From Persicaria tinctoria (Eukaryota; Streptophyta; Magnoliopsida; Caryophyllales; Polygonaceae): DNA of 64,000 bases. The notes beneath the pieces were generated by a model that searched no databases, was not told where the DNA came from, and was given only the letters and a program-made list of their open reading frames with translations. Both the position numbers and the translations under genes were made by a program. Numbering within the stretch: position 1 is the stretch's first letter; every line of letters starts with the position of its first letter. The stretch covers positions 86,014,627 to 86,078,626 of the forward strand of contig JBANSL010000004.1 of assembly GCA_037127255.1 (NCBI GenBank), in the 5' to 3' direction. Shown here one piece after another: positions 49,613 to 60,654 of the stretch.

Positions 49613-50787
49613 CTTTATTTGTCATGCCAACTGCATTCTAATATCTTACTATATTGTATCGGCAGTTGTGGGTGTACGAGACCTTCCCTGAGATTGGGAA
49701 TCATTTAGGCCGCAACATCGACGACAACATCATCCCCAGGTGTCTGCGATGGGAAATGCCAAACTCGCACACACGATACGAGAATGTGAAGTCCTTCCTC
49801 AACCTGGACGCCCCCGCCGACGACCCAATTGATGAACACGTTCTGCTGGCGAAGCCATCGCCCATCTTGCACCCCACCCATAAGGAAAAAGAAGCGTACC
49901 CCCACTCATTGTACAAGAAAGACGCTCCAAACGTCTTCTTTGATCAGATTGTGGGCGACCACATGAGGGCCCGCAGAGATAAGTAGAGACATGAGGATGC
50001 CACTGCTGGACCCAGTCAGGGAACCAGCCAGTCTGGGTCAGACGCGTCGAGCGTCGGTTTGGAGGCCCGGATTGTGGCCAAGGTTGAGGCTCTCTTCAAG
50101 GGCATGATGGTGGAGATGGGGTCCAGGTTCAGGGAGCTCGACGAGAAGGTGACTGTAGTGTCTACAAAATGCAAGAAGGCGTTATCAGAGATAATGACCG
50201 GCAAGGGAAAGGTATGTGGTCCATTGTCCATCATATGTGCAATTTGTAAGATAATGTTTGTGTGTTGGTAAACCATTTTATGCCATATGGTATGACAAAC
50301 ATGTCCAATTGGTAGGATCTTGTTGATGTATTGGATGACGATGTTGTTGAGAAGGATGTTAAGAAAGATTTGGACAAGGTTGTGGGCGAGGTGGTTGAGA
50401 AATTTGAGAAGGTTGATAATGCTGAGAAGATTGTGGGCGACGTGGTTGAGAATGCTGAGAAGGTTGAGGAAAAGGCGGAGGACAAGGAACAGATGAATGC
50501 TGATGACCAGGGCTCATCCGGGAAGGGACAGCGTAGCGGATAACACGGCGGAGAAAGAAGAGCTGAACTCTGATCTGAAGGGGCAGGGCATGTGTAGTGG
50601 TCAGGACGTTAAGGAAAAGGTTGAGGATGAGGCAAAGGAGGGTGACGAGAGCAAGAACGATGGAGAGAAGGTGGAGCAGGCTAAGGAACAGATTAAGAAG
50701 GGAAAGGAGCATGTAAAAGAAGCTGCAGGGGAGGGTTCCAAGGGTGAGTCTGATGCGGACGATGCGGAGGAAAAGGTAAACCTTACT

Positions 50788-50943
50788 TATTGGTAGGACA
50801 GTCGGACCCTATTGGTAAGACAACAAATGCGTTTTGGTATGATAAAAAAAGCAGTTGATATTTGGTAAGATTTAATTACCCAGGTGGTAGGATATAATTA
50901 CCCTTTTGGTATACTATTGAATCTGTTTTGGTAGGATAATGAA
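50788..50943 (+). repeat. GGTARGAT motif array
   Basis: TTGGTAGGAC, TTGGTAAGAC, TTGGTATGAT, TTGGTAAGAT, TGGTAGGAT and TTGGTAGGAT follow one another at 15-40 base spacing inside an intron of the protease gene. Confidence 0.8.
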
Positions 50944-51898
50944 AGCTGTTTGGACATAACTCCAATGTGTTTGATTGTTAGGAGACAAAGCTGGAGCCTA
51001 GAAGAGGCAAGCGGGACAGGAAGAACCCCGCAAAGCTAGGGGACTGCGTGGTTACTCATCCCGCAAAGAGGGCCAAGAAGGGGGCGAAGGCCTCGTGTCC
51101 AACCACCGACGCAGCAGCGGAGGGGATGGTCACTGATAAACAGAGAGATGACTTTTTGGCTTGGCTCCAGACGTTCCCCGCGCATGTTAAGGGCCCAGAT
51201 GGCTCCCAATTGAACAAAGAGTTCTTCAACAACCTAATATCACCCGGCGTATGGCTTTCCACCGAGGTACGCATACTTCTCTCCTGTAACGCATGTTTCC
51301 TTATTCACTTACGTCATGGGACAAGCCCTCACGGGAATTTGGAACGTACCTCTTAACGCAGCACCTCCACCAGTCACTGGTCTTAGTTCGCAAAGCATTG
51401 GACGCCCGGGAGGGTGACAACAAGTCCGGTGTCGTCGTGGTGGACCCTTACTGGTAGGAAGCCGTGGGGAAGCAGTTGGACACTGTTTCCGGCGATATCA
51501 GCCGCATTAACCAGCGCAATGTGTCCAGGGTGCTTCTGAGGTACTTCTCGGGGACACTGCCGGAACCCCACGGGAGGACATGGTCGGTGGCCAACGCGAA
51601 GATATTAGCTCCTTGGTTGTACAAGGCGAAGCACTGGATTGGGCTGGTCATCGACCTCGTAAAGTGGAACATAGAAGTGCTCGACTGTGATTGGTACCAG
51701 ATCAAGGAGAAGGATCTTCAAGCCCACCTCGAGCCTGTTGCGAAGCTTATACCGGTGGTGATGCAATTTTCTGCCGAGCTCCGTGTCAAGCACACAGTGG
51801 ATGTCCCCAACCCATTCACCATAACTCGAACCGCCAAGATCCCTAGGAACGAAACCTCGTAAGTTTCTCTTTACTATTGGGTTATGTACGTCAACTAC

Positions 51899-51985
51899 TG
51901 TTGGTAGGATATAATAGGCCTATTGGTATGATATATTACATCCATTGGTAGGATAACATGACATAAGTGGTAAGACGTCAGTAAC
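51899..51985 (+). repeat. GGTARGAT motif array
   Basis: TTGGTAGGAT, TTGGTATGAT, TTGGTAGGAT and TGGTAAGAC occur in the last intron of the protease gene. Confidence 0.8.
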
Positions 51986-52289
51986 TAACGGTGGTTGTTA
52001 ATTCCTTCACGTGCAGGGGTGACTGTGGGGCGTACGTTATCAGGACTATCCAGCTGGTGGCGGAGGGCGTAGAGACATTCGAGAGCGTGAACGACAATTA
52101 TATTGCCCCCTATCGCCAGTACTTGGGGCTCTCCATCCAGCGCCACGATTTGTAGGTCTCTCCTGTTTGTTAAGACATTCTCTCCTGTTTGTTAAGACAT
52201 TCTCTCATGGTTTGTAAACTTCTAAGTAAAAATTGGTGGTTTGGACACTTGTGTTATTTGCTAAAGTTAGGTTGTTGTTTGTTGTGTAT

Positions 52290-52570
52290 TCTGTTGACTG
52301 TCGGTAGGATGTTTTCTGATTGTAATGGTTAAAACTGGTATTTATGGTTCCCGTTAATTAGTTCCTGCTTACACCCAAGCTTGTCTGTGTGTTGTATTAT
52401 AGTTGCATGAATGTTATGATTGGTAAGATTACATGATATAATTGGCAAGATAAAATAAAGGTAATGGTCAGATTGGAGTGAAAGTGAGACGCAATTGGTA
52501 AAATAAAACAAATATAATGGTCGGATGAGTGTAAACTGTTGGGAAGTCAAAGCGCTGATAGTGGTAGGAC
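52290..52570 (+). repeat. GGTARGAT motif array between the convergent genes
   Basis: CGGTAGGAT, TTGGTAAGAT, TTGGCAAGAT, ATGGTCAGAT, TTGGTAAAAT, ATGGTCGGAT and TGGTAGGAC lie in the tail-to-tail spacer. Confidence 0.7.
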
Positions 52571-52793
52571 GAAATGACAAATACTTAATAGATGCGATAG
52601 TTCATGTGAATGTGCCCAAAACATGCGATAAACATACTGGCAGAATCGAACATTGCATCACAATTAGCCCCCTATGAACACGACAATGCGAGACAGGTGC
52701 AAAAGGACATACTGGCAGAATCCACACTCAAGGCGACGACGGTCGATGCCCAAAACAAGTCCGTCAGATGACTAGAGCGTACACTAAGCAACA

Positions 52794-55769
52794 CTACGAC
52801 CGACGGCGCTTTGGCCCCCTGTATTCGCCCTTCGACGGATAGCGCTTCGTCTTCGGCCTTCCCGGCGCACGCTTCACCTCCGGAGGCAAGCATTTTGTCG
52901 CAGCTATTTGTGGAGGCACCACCCATGTCTCACGAGGTGCCACTAGGTAAACCACATTGACGTAGCATGCGCGCCAAGCATCAGCCCTGTACAGAGGATG
53001 GACGAGGGAGTATGGATCGGTCCGACGTACCTTGGCCACGGCGAGGGCATGTGGACACGGAATCTGGTCAATTTGAAAGTGCTTACATGTGCAACTCCGA
53101 GCAGAAAGGTTGACCAGCCAGGCGGACACCCCTTTACGGACGTCATACTCGTGTTCGCTCAAAGGCTTCACCTCCAGACAAATAGCCTGCATGGCGTTTT
53201 TCCTCAAAACGGTATCCACATGGTCCGTCACAACCTTCTCGGGATTTAAACTTAGCTCTCGGCGCTCCGCGAACCACTCATCCACTTTGTCTATTATGCT
53301 GTCAATCAGGGAGGTGACGGGCAGGTCACGAGGCTCAAGGAAAACCGAGTTCAAGGACTCGGCATGGTTTGTGGTGGTCACGTTGAACTGATTCGCGGGA
53401 TAGAAAGCCCGAGCCCAATTGGAGAAGACGGTCGTCTTAATGTATTCAGCACCAGTGGGCGACTTGGCTTTGAATGCTTCGAAGTGGCCATTGAACTCTG
53501 CAACGGTGTACGCGTTTTCCATCAGGAAGAACAACTTTTGAAGGCCACCCGCCTTGTGATATGTCTTCACATTCTGAAATAGATGGTAAGTGCAGCGGCC
53601 ATGCTTTGCCAAGTCGTAATTTGCTACGATTCCCTTTGCGATGCTCATGTGCCTGTCGCTGACCCACACCACTTGGGGCTCATCCGGGACCACGCGTTTC
53701 ATTTTACGGAAGAAAAAACTCCAGGACGCATCATTCTCCCCGTCGACAATGGCAAATGCAACGGGGTATAGGTTGTGGTTTGGGTCTTGGGCAGTCGCAA
53801 ACATCAAGCAACCACGATACTTCCCCTTCAAAAACTTCCATCCACCGAGAATACCTGCCAATGTCAAACAGCTTACTAAGGTCGGATGGAATTATGTGAA
53901 TGACAAGACAATATAACACATTGGGTAAGATAAAATTGCGGAGTTGGTAGGATTATAAACGGTCGGATGAACTGCCAGTATTGGGTCAAAGGTATTGGAA
54001 GGACAAACGTATACATTTGGTAAGATGAAATATAACAGTTGGTATGTTAATAACGTGTAATTGGCGCACCTGGCGCAGGTGTGGGATGGCTGCCCGCCAA
54101 ACACCCAAGCTAACGAACGCATACTTGAATTGCTGGTTATCATCACGGACCAATGTGGTTACGGTCCCGGGGTTTGCTCGCTCAAGCATGTAAAGGTATG
54201 AGGCCATCCGCTCGTAGCTTTCTTCGTAGGTTCCGTAGAGGCCGTCCTGTGCGGCTCCCTGCGCCCTGCGTGCCTTCCAGTAGCTGCAGTCCACGCCCAA
54301 CCGAGACTTCATCATTGTCCTGATTTGACGAGGACGAAGCTCCTTTCCTGACCCAGCTAAACTGCAAAGATGACTTGAGTGGGTTACACCAAAAACATTT
54401 CCACCACCACATTTAGACCGCTTTAGGAACTTACTCGGATACCAAACTCTGGCCCATCAGCTTGTAATTGGCGTTGCGGTGGTAGTTGCTGACGACACTA
54501 AACTTGCAAGTGTGTGTGTCCACGAACTTACGAACCACCCACCTCTTAGTTTCCCGATAGGTCGACGCCCGACAGCACCATGAACAGCTAGGTTCGGGGC
54601 ACACAACCAGGTACCTGTCTGATGTGGATCGTTTCACTTGAATCTCAAAGCACCCACGCAAAGCTTCCCACTTCACCCGGGACTGAATGTCAGCATTGGT
54701 ATCGAACATCTCCCCCTCACGTAACTCCCTAACCATTGACCGAGGGTCTCCGACTAGAGGAATGGACCGATCCACGTCCGATTCCACTTGCTCCAATGTC
54801 GGCAAAGGGTGTTTGTGTCCTTGGTACGATCGCTCTATCTCTCTCACCGCTGCCTCAGCCTCCTCATCCCATGATTCAGATGACTTGATCGGACTCCCCC
54901 CCTCCACTTTCACGGGGAAACCACCCACGATCATGTCATCGTCGGAGCTTCCTACGTCTATAATGTCCTCCATTCCGTGGGGGGTAGGACGTCCACATCC
55001 TCGTCGCTGTCGACGATGACCACTTGCTTTCCTCGTCGGATGGCATCAGACCTGCTCACATCACCACCCTCCTCCTTGTTAAGCTGCTCCACTTCCTCTT
55101 CCTGTCCTACCATTATGTTGTCGTCTATCCTACCAACTTCGTCAGACTGGCAGACCATTACATTGTCCTCCATCCTACCATTACAAGATTGTTGACCACT
55201 CCCAGCAATACCCCCATGATTCCCACTGACGCTGTCCTTTGCAGGCCTACAACACTCTCCCTCCCCCGCTAGACACTCAGCACAACGACATGCCCCTCCA
55301 GTGTCACTACTAAGGTCGTCCACCATCCCTTTGTCATCGACGAAGCCTCAAACCTTATCCTCCGGCCCTCCGACTCCATCCAGACCAACTTCCAAGCCTT
55401 CCTGCGTGTAGGGAGACCCGGTTAGGAGCAACTCCCCTGGGGTGGGAGTGGAGACCTCGTCTGCCCCGTCCGAGTCTTCCGAGTGATGTTCACCCGAGGC
55501 TGTTGAAGGGCTTGTCGTTTTCATTCGTAAGGTTACGTGCAGTGCTACTGGCCATGCTCGTGTGCCGTATTCAGTGTTGTAGAACTTATAGGCTTCAATG
55601 TCATCGTCGTCCATGGAAGGAGGGAGGTACGTGAGCTCAATGTCGTACAACACCATGTCAACGTCGAATTTCGAGACTATCTTCCCCTTCAGTTGGTCGT
55701 ACGAAATGTTAATTATGTGGCACCACCATTGCTGCAGTACGTGCCTCTCCCTTGAAGACCAAGCTCCCA
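52794..55769 (-). pseudogene. mudrA-type transposase gene of MULE A, broken
   Basis: Minus-strand exons: about 55769-54973 and 54973-54435 (frameshift between), 54361-54070, 53854-52794. The first part holds a PB1-like start (ISYDQLKGKIVSKFDVD), then an acidic linker. The second holds the Mutator DNA-binding region with a CCHC-like cluster (CPEPSCSWCC...HTCKF). The third has RQIRTMMKSRLGVDCSYWKA. The last holds the DDE transposase core (CLMFATAQDPNHNLYPVAFAIVDGEND-SW, WVSDRH), NQFNVTTTNHAESLNSV, and a SWIM zinc finger (CTCKHFQIDQIPCPHALA). Damage: TGA 55348-55350, a one-base loss in the C-run near 54975, and a one-base loss in an A run at 53830-53834 that breaks the first catalytic block (VDGSF-LKGKYRG). 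It would have cut and pasted MULE ends. Confidence 0.9.
53918..54050 (+). repeat. GGTARGAT motif array in a transposase intron
   Basis: GGGTAAGAT, TTGGTAGGAT, CGGTCGGAT, TTGGAAGGAC, TTGGTAAGAT and TTGGTATG fill the intron between 53855 and 54069. They are oriented opposite to the host gene. Confidence 0.75.
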
Positions 55770-56226
55770 CCTACGGGAGCCCACCAACCGCCGAACACCA
55801 CATTGATGCATACCCTATCACCTGGGGTACATGAGGGGGAAAAGAGTATCAGCTTGGGGGATAGTTCTGATATAATAAAGGGGAACATCTACAAAGGAAA
55901 GGTACAAGATGACTTACCCATCGCTGCCACTGCCACCAACAAACTTATTGCACTTTTCCTGGAATGGTAAGACAGTACAACACTGTTGGCAGGTCAGCAC
56001 TGTACTATTGGTAGGATGAGAACTGTATCGTATCTTCGGATGCACGGTTGGGTTTCCCCCGTCCTTACCAACTCTCTCCTGCTCTACCTCAGTTTTTTCA
56101 GGTCATGTTGGGATGTTTGATGTCATCCTCTGAAGCTTATATATGTGCTTGGGGAACACCCATCAATGCAATGATTGCATTTTCCCCTCATAAATGCTCC
56201 TCCCTTCCCCCCAAAGAAGAACCCCG

Positions 56227-56240
56227 TTTTGGCGCCAAAA
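56227..56240. promoter_or_regulatory. Palindromic E2F-type site
   Basis: TTTTGGCGCCAAAA is a perfect 14-bp palindrome containing TTTGGCGC on both strands. It lies 457 bases upstream of the first transposase exon (minus-strand transcription). Confidence 0.6.
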
Positions 56241-56299
56241 ATGACACTGACAACCCGCCAAATAAGCTACTGACAATCCACTCCAAATTTCTCGAAAAA

Positions 56300-56575
56300 T
56301 ATAGGTATGGTAGGACATGGTAAGCCCATTGGTAAGATAACTATATGCTATTGGTAAGATAATGATACAATATTGGTCAGACAGATGCCATTCCCTCCTC
56401 CCCCAATGAAGAACCTTGTTTTTGGCGCCAAAATTACAGACATCCCGCCCAAACCACTACAAACATTCCCCTCCATATTATCTCCAAAGTTCCAACTATG
56501 GTAGGACATATTTGGTCTGTTGGTAAGACGAATGTCTTCTATTGGTAAGACGAATGTCTTCTTTTGGTAAGACAT
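56300..56575 (+). repeat. GGTARGAT motif array, right end of MULE A
   Basis: ATGGTAGGAC, TTGGTAAGAT (twice), TTGGTCAGAC, ATGGTAGGAC, TTGGTAAGAC (three times) are seen at roughly 20-base spacing in part. The same layout occurs at the right end of MULE B (62585-62645). Confidence 0.8.
56420..56433. promoter_or_regulatory. Palindromic E2F-type site, second copy in MULE A
   Basis: TTTTGGCGCCAAAA again, 193 bases further from the transposase gene. The flanking words (CCCCAATGAAGAACC / CCAAAGAAGAACC) are shared with the first copy, so the unit was duplicated. Confidence 0.6.
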
Positions 56576-57265
56576 AGTTCCCAGATATGAAGGTGATGCT
56601 TTGCCCTCACCATGTCACTCGTTTCCTATGTTGGCTCTAATTTTTCAGAACATTTACTAAGGAATGACACCCATCAATCAAGCTTTTATAAGGGTTGATT
56701 AACACCCTTAATTACAATCATTTACATTTCCCCTCATAAATGTTCTCCCCTTTTTTCCCTACTTTATAGGAGCTACACCCCAATTCCCTGACATGTGCAG
56801 CACCTCCCCTCCTCATTTCTCTCAGCAAAATGAAGCAGCTACAGTGGCCGGTCTCACCCTCACCTGCAACTTCCTCTCCCGGTTACCAATTTTATTTGCA
56901 CAAAAGAGCCACTTTCTACCCCATGCAAATAATCTAGCCACTTGGCTATTTCTGCAAAGTTTTTTTTTATGTGGCTAGTTAGAGGAAATTGCACTAAATA
57001 GCCTAAAAAACGGGCCTATTTGTATAAATAGCCAAGGGGTGAAAAAAATAGGCCAAAATGACCGGGCTATTTTTTGCAAATAAAACAGCCGGTTAATGGG
57101 AACTGTTCATGACCGGATACAGTAGGTGAAAGACGAGGGATATAAACGAAAAATCAGAGGAGAGAAAGAGGAAAGAGGAGTGATTCAACATTGGACGGAA
57201 GGGAAGTGGAGACGGATGAGATCTAGGGCGGAATCGATGTCGCCGGACTCCAACAACCATCTCAC

Positions 57266-57439
57266 CTATCAGATTAAATAGCAAGACTGATAGGAAGATG
57301 AAGAAGGGGATGAAGACGGAGGAGACAGGTCAGGGGAGCAGGGAGAAGACGGGGGAGATGAATCTTCAACAAGGTTTTCGGATTTGGCGAAATCGATGAC
57401 CAGTAAATCTAGAGATTCCCAATTTACAGTCGTATCCAT
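57266..57439 (-). pseudogene. Captured first exon of a LisH/RanBPM-like gene
   Basis: The minus strand reads MDTTVNWESLDLLVIDFAKSENLVEDS, then a Ser/Pro string and SSSSYQSCYLI, then TGA TAG and a donor GTGAG (57265-57261). The start and Ser/Pro linker fit the N-terminus of plant LisH/CTLH RanBPM-type proteins as I remember them, where the exon continues Leu-Ile-Arg-Gln. The two stops sit where CGA CAG would be, so two C-to-T changes ended the frame exactly at the exon edge. It is only 58 codons long. Confidence 0.45.
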
Positions 57440-57729
57440 TGGAGAGGAGAGGAGAGGAGGGAGAGCGGGGAGAGGATTGAGGTTCGAGACTCGTTGGCTT
57501 GGAATGAAGGATGGATGGAGAAAATGACGTCCACTGCCATCTCGACACCAGCATCCAGACTCGCGACAGGGAGGTGCGAAAAGCGGACAGAGGAAGAAGA
57601 AGGTGCGGATGCCGGCAGAGACGGGGGCGGCGGAAGCTCTGGACGGCGGAGTAAAAACCCTAAATTTTGGCACTTGGCGACAAATCTCCGCAAAATTTGC
57701 CCGAATTTGTGATCCCTTTTCAAATTTAA

Positions 57730-58442
57730 ATGGCGACGGAGGGTTCGGATGGCGGAGAAGATGAAGGCAAGCTTGTCGGTGGTAGCAAGCATCTGGAAGT
57801 GGATGAAGATTTGAGGGAGATGACAAAAAATGCCGCTTGGAGTGTCAGCTCTTGCAAGCCCGGCAATGGCGTCTTCTCCCTTCGAGATGATAACATCGAG
57901 ACCTATTGGTAGTTAAACTTCTCTCTCTAACATCGATACCTTTTCTTCTTCCTTTCGTTTCTGAACTGGAAAAGTTGGATTGTTTCGTTGCAATTCGCAG
58001 GTCCGATGGAGCGCAACCGCATCTGGTAAACATCCAATTCCAGAAGAAGGTGAAATTGCAAGTATGTATTCCTTCAAGTTGATTTTGTTACCTTTATTTC
58101 AAATGTATGTGTAGTTAATAATGCCATGGGAGCTTGTGAATTTCAGCTGATTGCTGTGTATGTCGATTTCAAGCTCGACGAGAGCTACACGCGTAGCAAG
58201 ATTTCTGTTCGGGCTGGTGATGGATTCCACAATTTGAAGGTATCGACAATCATGTGATAAAATAGAGAGACTGTTCACATTATCAAGCTGCAAACTTTTG
58301 CTTCTTGTAAAGTGGAGAAATTGGTGGTGTAATTAATTGTGTTAATAGCTGATCATATGAACTTATTACAGGAAATAAAAACTGTTGAACTCGTCAAGCC
58401 TACTGGCTAGGTTTATATATCTCTATCCGGGAATGATCCACG
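57730..58442 (+). pseudogene. APC10: Captured APC10 (anaphase-promoting complex subunit 10) fragment
   Basis: Four exons: 57730-57908, 58001-58061, 58147-58239, 58372-58442, with GT-AG borders. They read [105 protein letters not shown]. This is the DOC/APC10 beta-jelly-roll domain, normally about 190 residues and involved in substrate recognition by the APC/C ubiquitin ligase. The conserved Trp after KPTG is a stop (TAG 58408-58410). The last third of the protein, including the C-terminal Ile-Arg tail, is missing. Retained introns show capture at the DNA level. Confidence 0.88.
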
Positions 58443-58669
58443 GTGAGTTTCACTGGTTGTTTTGATTAGGTGTTGTTTGAGAACATTCAGTGGCCTAGTT
58501 TATGCATCATGGAGATCCTGTGGGAAGGATTCATTAATTCATTAACAAACTAACTCATAGTCAAATTTATCAGATATTGGTCTTATCATTGCAGCAGCTG
58601 AACTCACTTTGGCATACACAAAGTAACAAGCAATCTGATTATGATTAATGTAGTTAGCGATTGTCAATG

Positions 58670-58830
58670 AGTTTGTATATAATCTGATTTGTTGTCTGAT
58701 ACTCTGATATGTTTGTATATCGTCTGAGTAATGGAGTTAGCTATTGTTATTGAGTTTGTATATCATCTGCTTTGTTGCCTTGCACTGTTATTTGTATATC
58801 ATATGAGTAATGGAGTTGGATGATTATCAT
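58670..58830. repeat. Imperfect tandem repeat, ~65-80 base period
   Basis: GTTTGTATATMRTCTG followed by GAGTAATGGAGTT recurs three to four times in the spacer between captured fragments. Confidence 0.65.
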
Positions 58831-58976
58831 CTGATATAAGGTATGTTGAAGGTATTCAGTTTTACTTTCATTCCTGTGTAATAGATATGTGAAACGAAGC
58901 ATAACCATTATGTACTAATGCTATTGAATATTTTCATAGCTTAAGTTCTTTTTTCTTCTTCTTTGTCATGTTATAG

Positions 58977-59285
58977 TCTATTGAGAGGATGAGGTTAGAT
59001 GAGGAGGTTTTGATGGATTTCTTTAGAGAGTATATTAGTGTATCTGTGACTCTGTGAGTACCATGCCTACCACAACTTATTGATTTGGTGTTCAGCTTAT
59101 GCATGTTTCTTCGTTCAGATTCAGATACTTGTCAGAATTTTAGCTAACTTGTAGTTTATGTGCTGTAGAAAGTTGAAGGTAGAGTAAGAACTATGAGTGA
59201 TCTAAGAGAGCTTGCTTCAGCTGAAAGCCTGGATACTTTTACACTCGTATATACAAATATTTTGGAACATCAACCTGATTGCCCT
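58977..59285 (+). pseudogene. Captured fragment of an exocyst SEC6-like gene
   Basis: Two exons, 58977-59045 and 59169-59285, in phase and with GT-AG borders, read ERMRLDEEVLMDFFREYISVS and KVEGRVRTMSDLRELASAESLDTF, ending YTNILEHQPDCP. This matches the C-terminal region of plant exocyst subunit SEC6 as I recall it. No other family with this string comes to mind. It is a fragment of 62 codons with neither start nor stop. Confidence 0.55.
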
Positions 59286-59527
59286 GTAAGTTTTCACTCC
59301 ATCTCATCTCTTTATTTCTGTTTTCCATCATATTGCCTTTATTAGGGGTTAAATGTGTGTTTATGTTTGAAGTTTTTAATAACTAAAAAAACTGATATAT
59401 AGCCTCCAAGCAAACCAAATGTGAACAGAACCAGAAATGTTATCTCTTGTACAGTTATACTTGTATCTCTGTGGGCAGGGCTATAAAGAGTGCAAGGATC
59501 CTGATTGTTATTCTGACTAAATGACAG

Positions 59528-60340
59528 GTACATGGACCTGGCGCTGACATAGACACTTTATGTGTTGGGCCTTCTTATGTGAATCTTGATGTAAGTTATG
59601 GTGTTAATTAATCCCTTCTAATATGTACTTAAGATACCTTAGATCTGTAAACAAAAAAAAAATTGCTTCCAGGAGGACTTCTTTGGCATATTGCATAATA
59701 TCTTGGCTGAAATGGAAGAAGTTGCTGAGCTTCAACCAGTACCTGATGCTCATGTGCCTGTTATGAAATTTAAATTTCAAGGGGTGTCAATTCACCTGCT
59801 ATATGCAAGTGTCTCAGTGCTTGTTATTCCAGATGTAAGGACCTCCTTTCTGTTGGCACAATTATGTTAAGTAATCTAAATGTGTAATCCCGTAGGCCTC
59901 TAGGTTTTATTAATTCCCCCATTAAATGTATGCTTTTTCATTTGGCAGGACTTGGACATCTCCCAGGGCTCCATACTTTATAATGTTGACGAGCAAACTG
60001 CACATAATCTGAATGGTTGTAGGGTCGCTGATCAGATTCTTAAACTTGTCCCCGATGTTGAGGTGAGAATTTCATTATTGAAATCCTTACTTTCTGTTTA
60101 TATCTCATTTTTTGGGCCGGTATCCAACCTTTCCCTGTCCTTATAATTTGTAGCACTTCCGCACTACTTTAAGATGCTTGAAGTTTGGGCCAAGTGCCGT
60201 GGTGTATATTCTAATGTAAGTACTGTTGCTGAACTCTTATTTTGACTTCTTTTGTGATCGTTTATTTATGTGTTAGTGTTAACTCGCAGGTCACTGGGTT
60301 TCTTGGTGGGGTGAATTGGGCTCTTTTGGTTGCTAAGGTG
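59528..60340 (+). pseudogene. Captured poly(A) polymerase fragment
   Basis: Exons 59528-59590, 59673-59834, 59949-60062, 60154-60215 and 60290-about 60365 read [105 protein letters not shown]. This is the nucleotidyltransferase core of canonical plant poly(A) polymerase. The Asp pair in GADID is present, but the third-Asp region has drifted (GVSIHLLYA instead of GVSIDLLYA). One base is lost in the fourth exon (TTTGGGCC for TTTTGGGCC). Beyond 60340 the sequence diverges and duplicates. Confidence 0.9.
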
Positions 60341-60385
60341 TGCGTTATATATGTCAACCTTCGGAAGGAATGCCTTCGGAATGTT

Positions 60386-60421
60386 GCAGTGCAATATTTC
60401 CTTGATCATATATTGCACTGC
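60386..60421. repeat. Perfect 12-bp inverted repeat
   Basis: GCAGTGCAATAT (60386-60397) and ATATTGCACTGC (60410-60421) enclose a 12-base loop. TGCGTTATATATGTCAACCTT is also repeated directly on both sides (about 60342 and 60420). Confidence 0.7.
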
Positions 60422-60527
60422 GTTATATATGTCAACCTTTAATATGCTAATTTGGCTGTTATCTCAAGTCTCAGTGTGCAGCTTTAGCAAATTACACCTT
60501 TTTCTGTCATATTTATGGTTTTATTAG

Positions 60528-60607
60528 GTGTACTCGGCTTTGAGCAAGTTTGAGATGTCACTGGTCATGTATCAAAGAGCTTTATGTATATTGGAACATT
60601 CATATGG
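60528..60607 (+). pseudogene. Possible captured exon, TPR-like
   Basis: An exon-like stretch after TTTATTAG reads VYSALSKFEMSLVMYQRALCILE, which has the spacing of a tetratricopeptide repeat helix pair. It is too short to name a gene. It may belong to a separate capture or to degenerate sequence. Confidence 0.25.
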
Positions 60608-60654
60608 TTTGTACTGATCTTAATATGCATTCATAATGAAGATGGATGGAAAAT

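Larger units (their letters stand above)
48647..52155 (+). pseudogene. ULP1-like cysteine protease gene of MULE A (DUF1985 + C48 domain), broken
   Basis: Inferred exons: 48647-48697 (MPKPGNKKGRAGP), 48782-49480 (DUF1985-like block, NKFSAALVHYCLL, SLQEFAIMTGLNC, FPWGRLVYDRL), 49666-50211, about 50316-50775 (Lys/Glu/Val repeats), 50982-51266 (basic NLS-like PAKRAKKGAK), about 51322-51858 and 52017-52155. The last two encode the C48 peptidase core: HWIGLVID (His), VLDCDW (Asp) and GDCGAYVIRT (Cys). C48 enzymes cleave SUMO or related ubiquitin-like tags, but the substrate here is unknown. Damage: TGA 49301-49303, TAG 49984-49986, a frameshift near 50530, a lost acceptor near 51320, TAG 51455-51457. 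The triad is intact in separate pieces. The origin as host-gene capture is known for the family and inferred here. Confidence 0.85.
47506..56981. mobile_element. MULE A: Mutator-like element with ULP1-like protease and mudrA genes
   Basis: The left end GAGGAAATTGCAGTAAATAGCC (47506) matches the start of MULE B (56982). The right end (about 55860-56981) matches the right ~700 bp of MULE B. The interior holds a plus-strand gene with DUF1985-like and ULP1 protease domains and a minus-strand transposase, convergent with ~640 bp between their ends. MULEs carrying ULP1-like genes are known in plants (KAONASHI elements of Arabidopsis, related elements in melon). Both genes are damaged, so this copy is not autonomous now. 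Terminal inverted repeats are short and imperfect. No clean 9-bp duplication was found around A alone. Confidence 0.85.
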
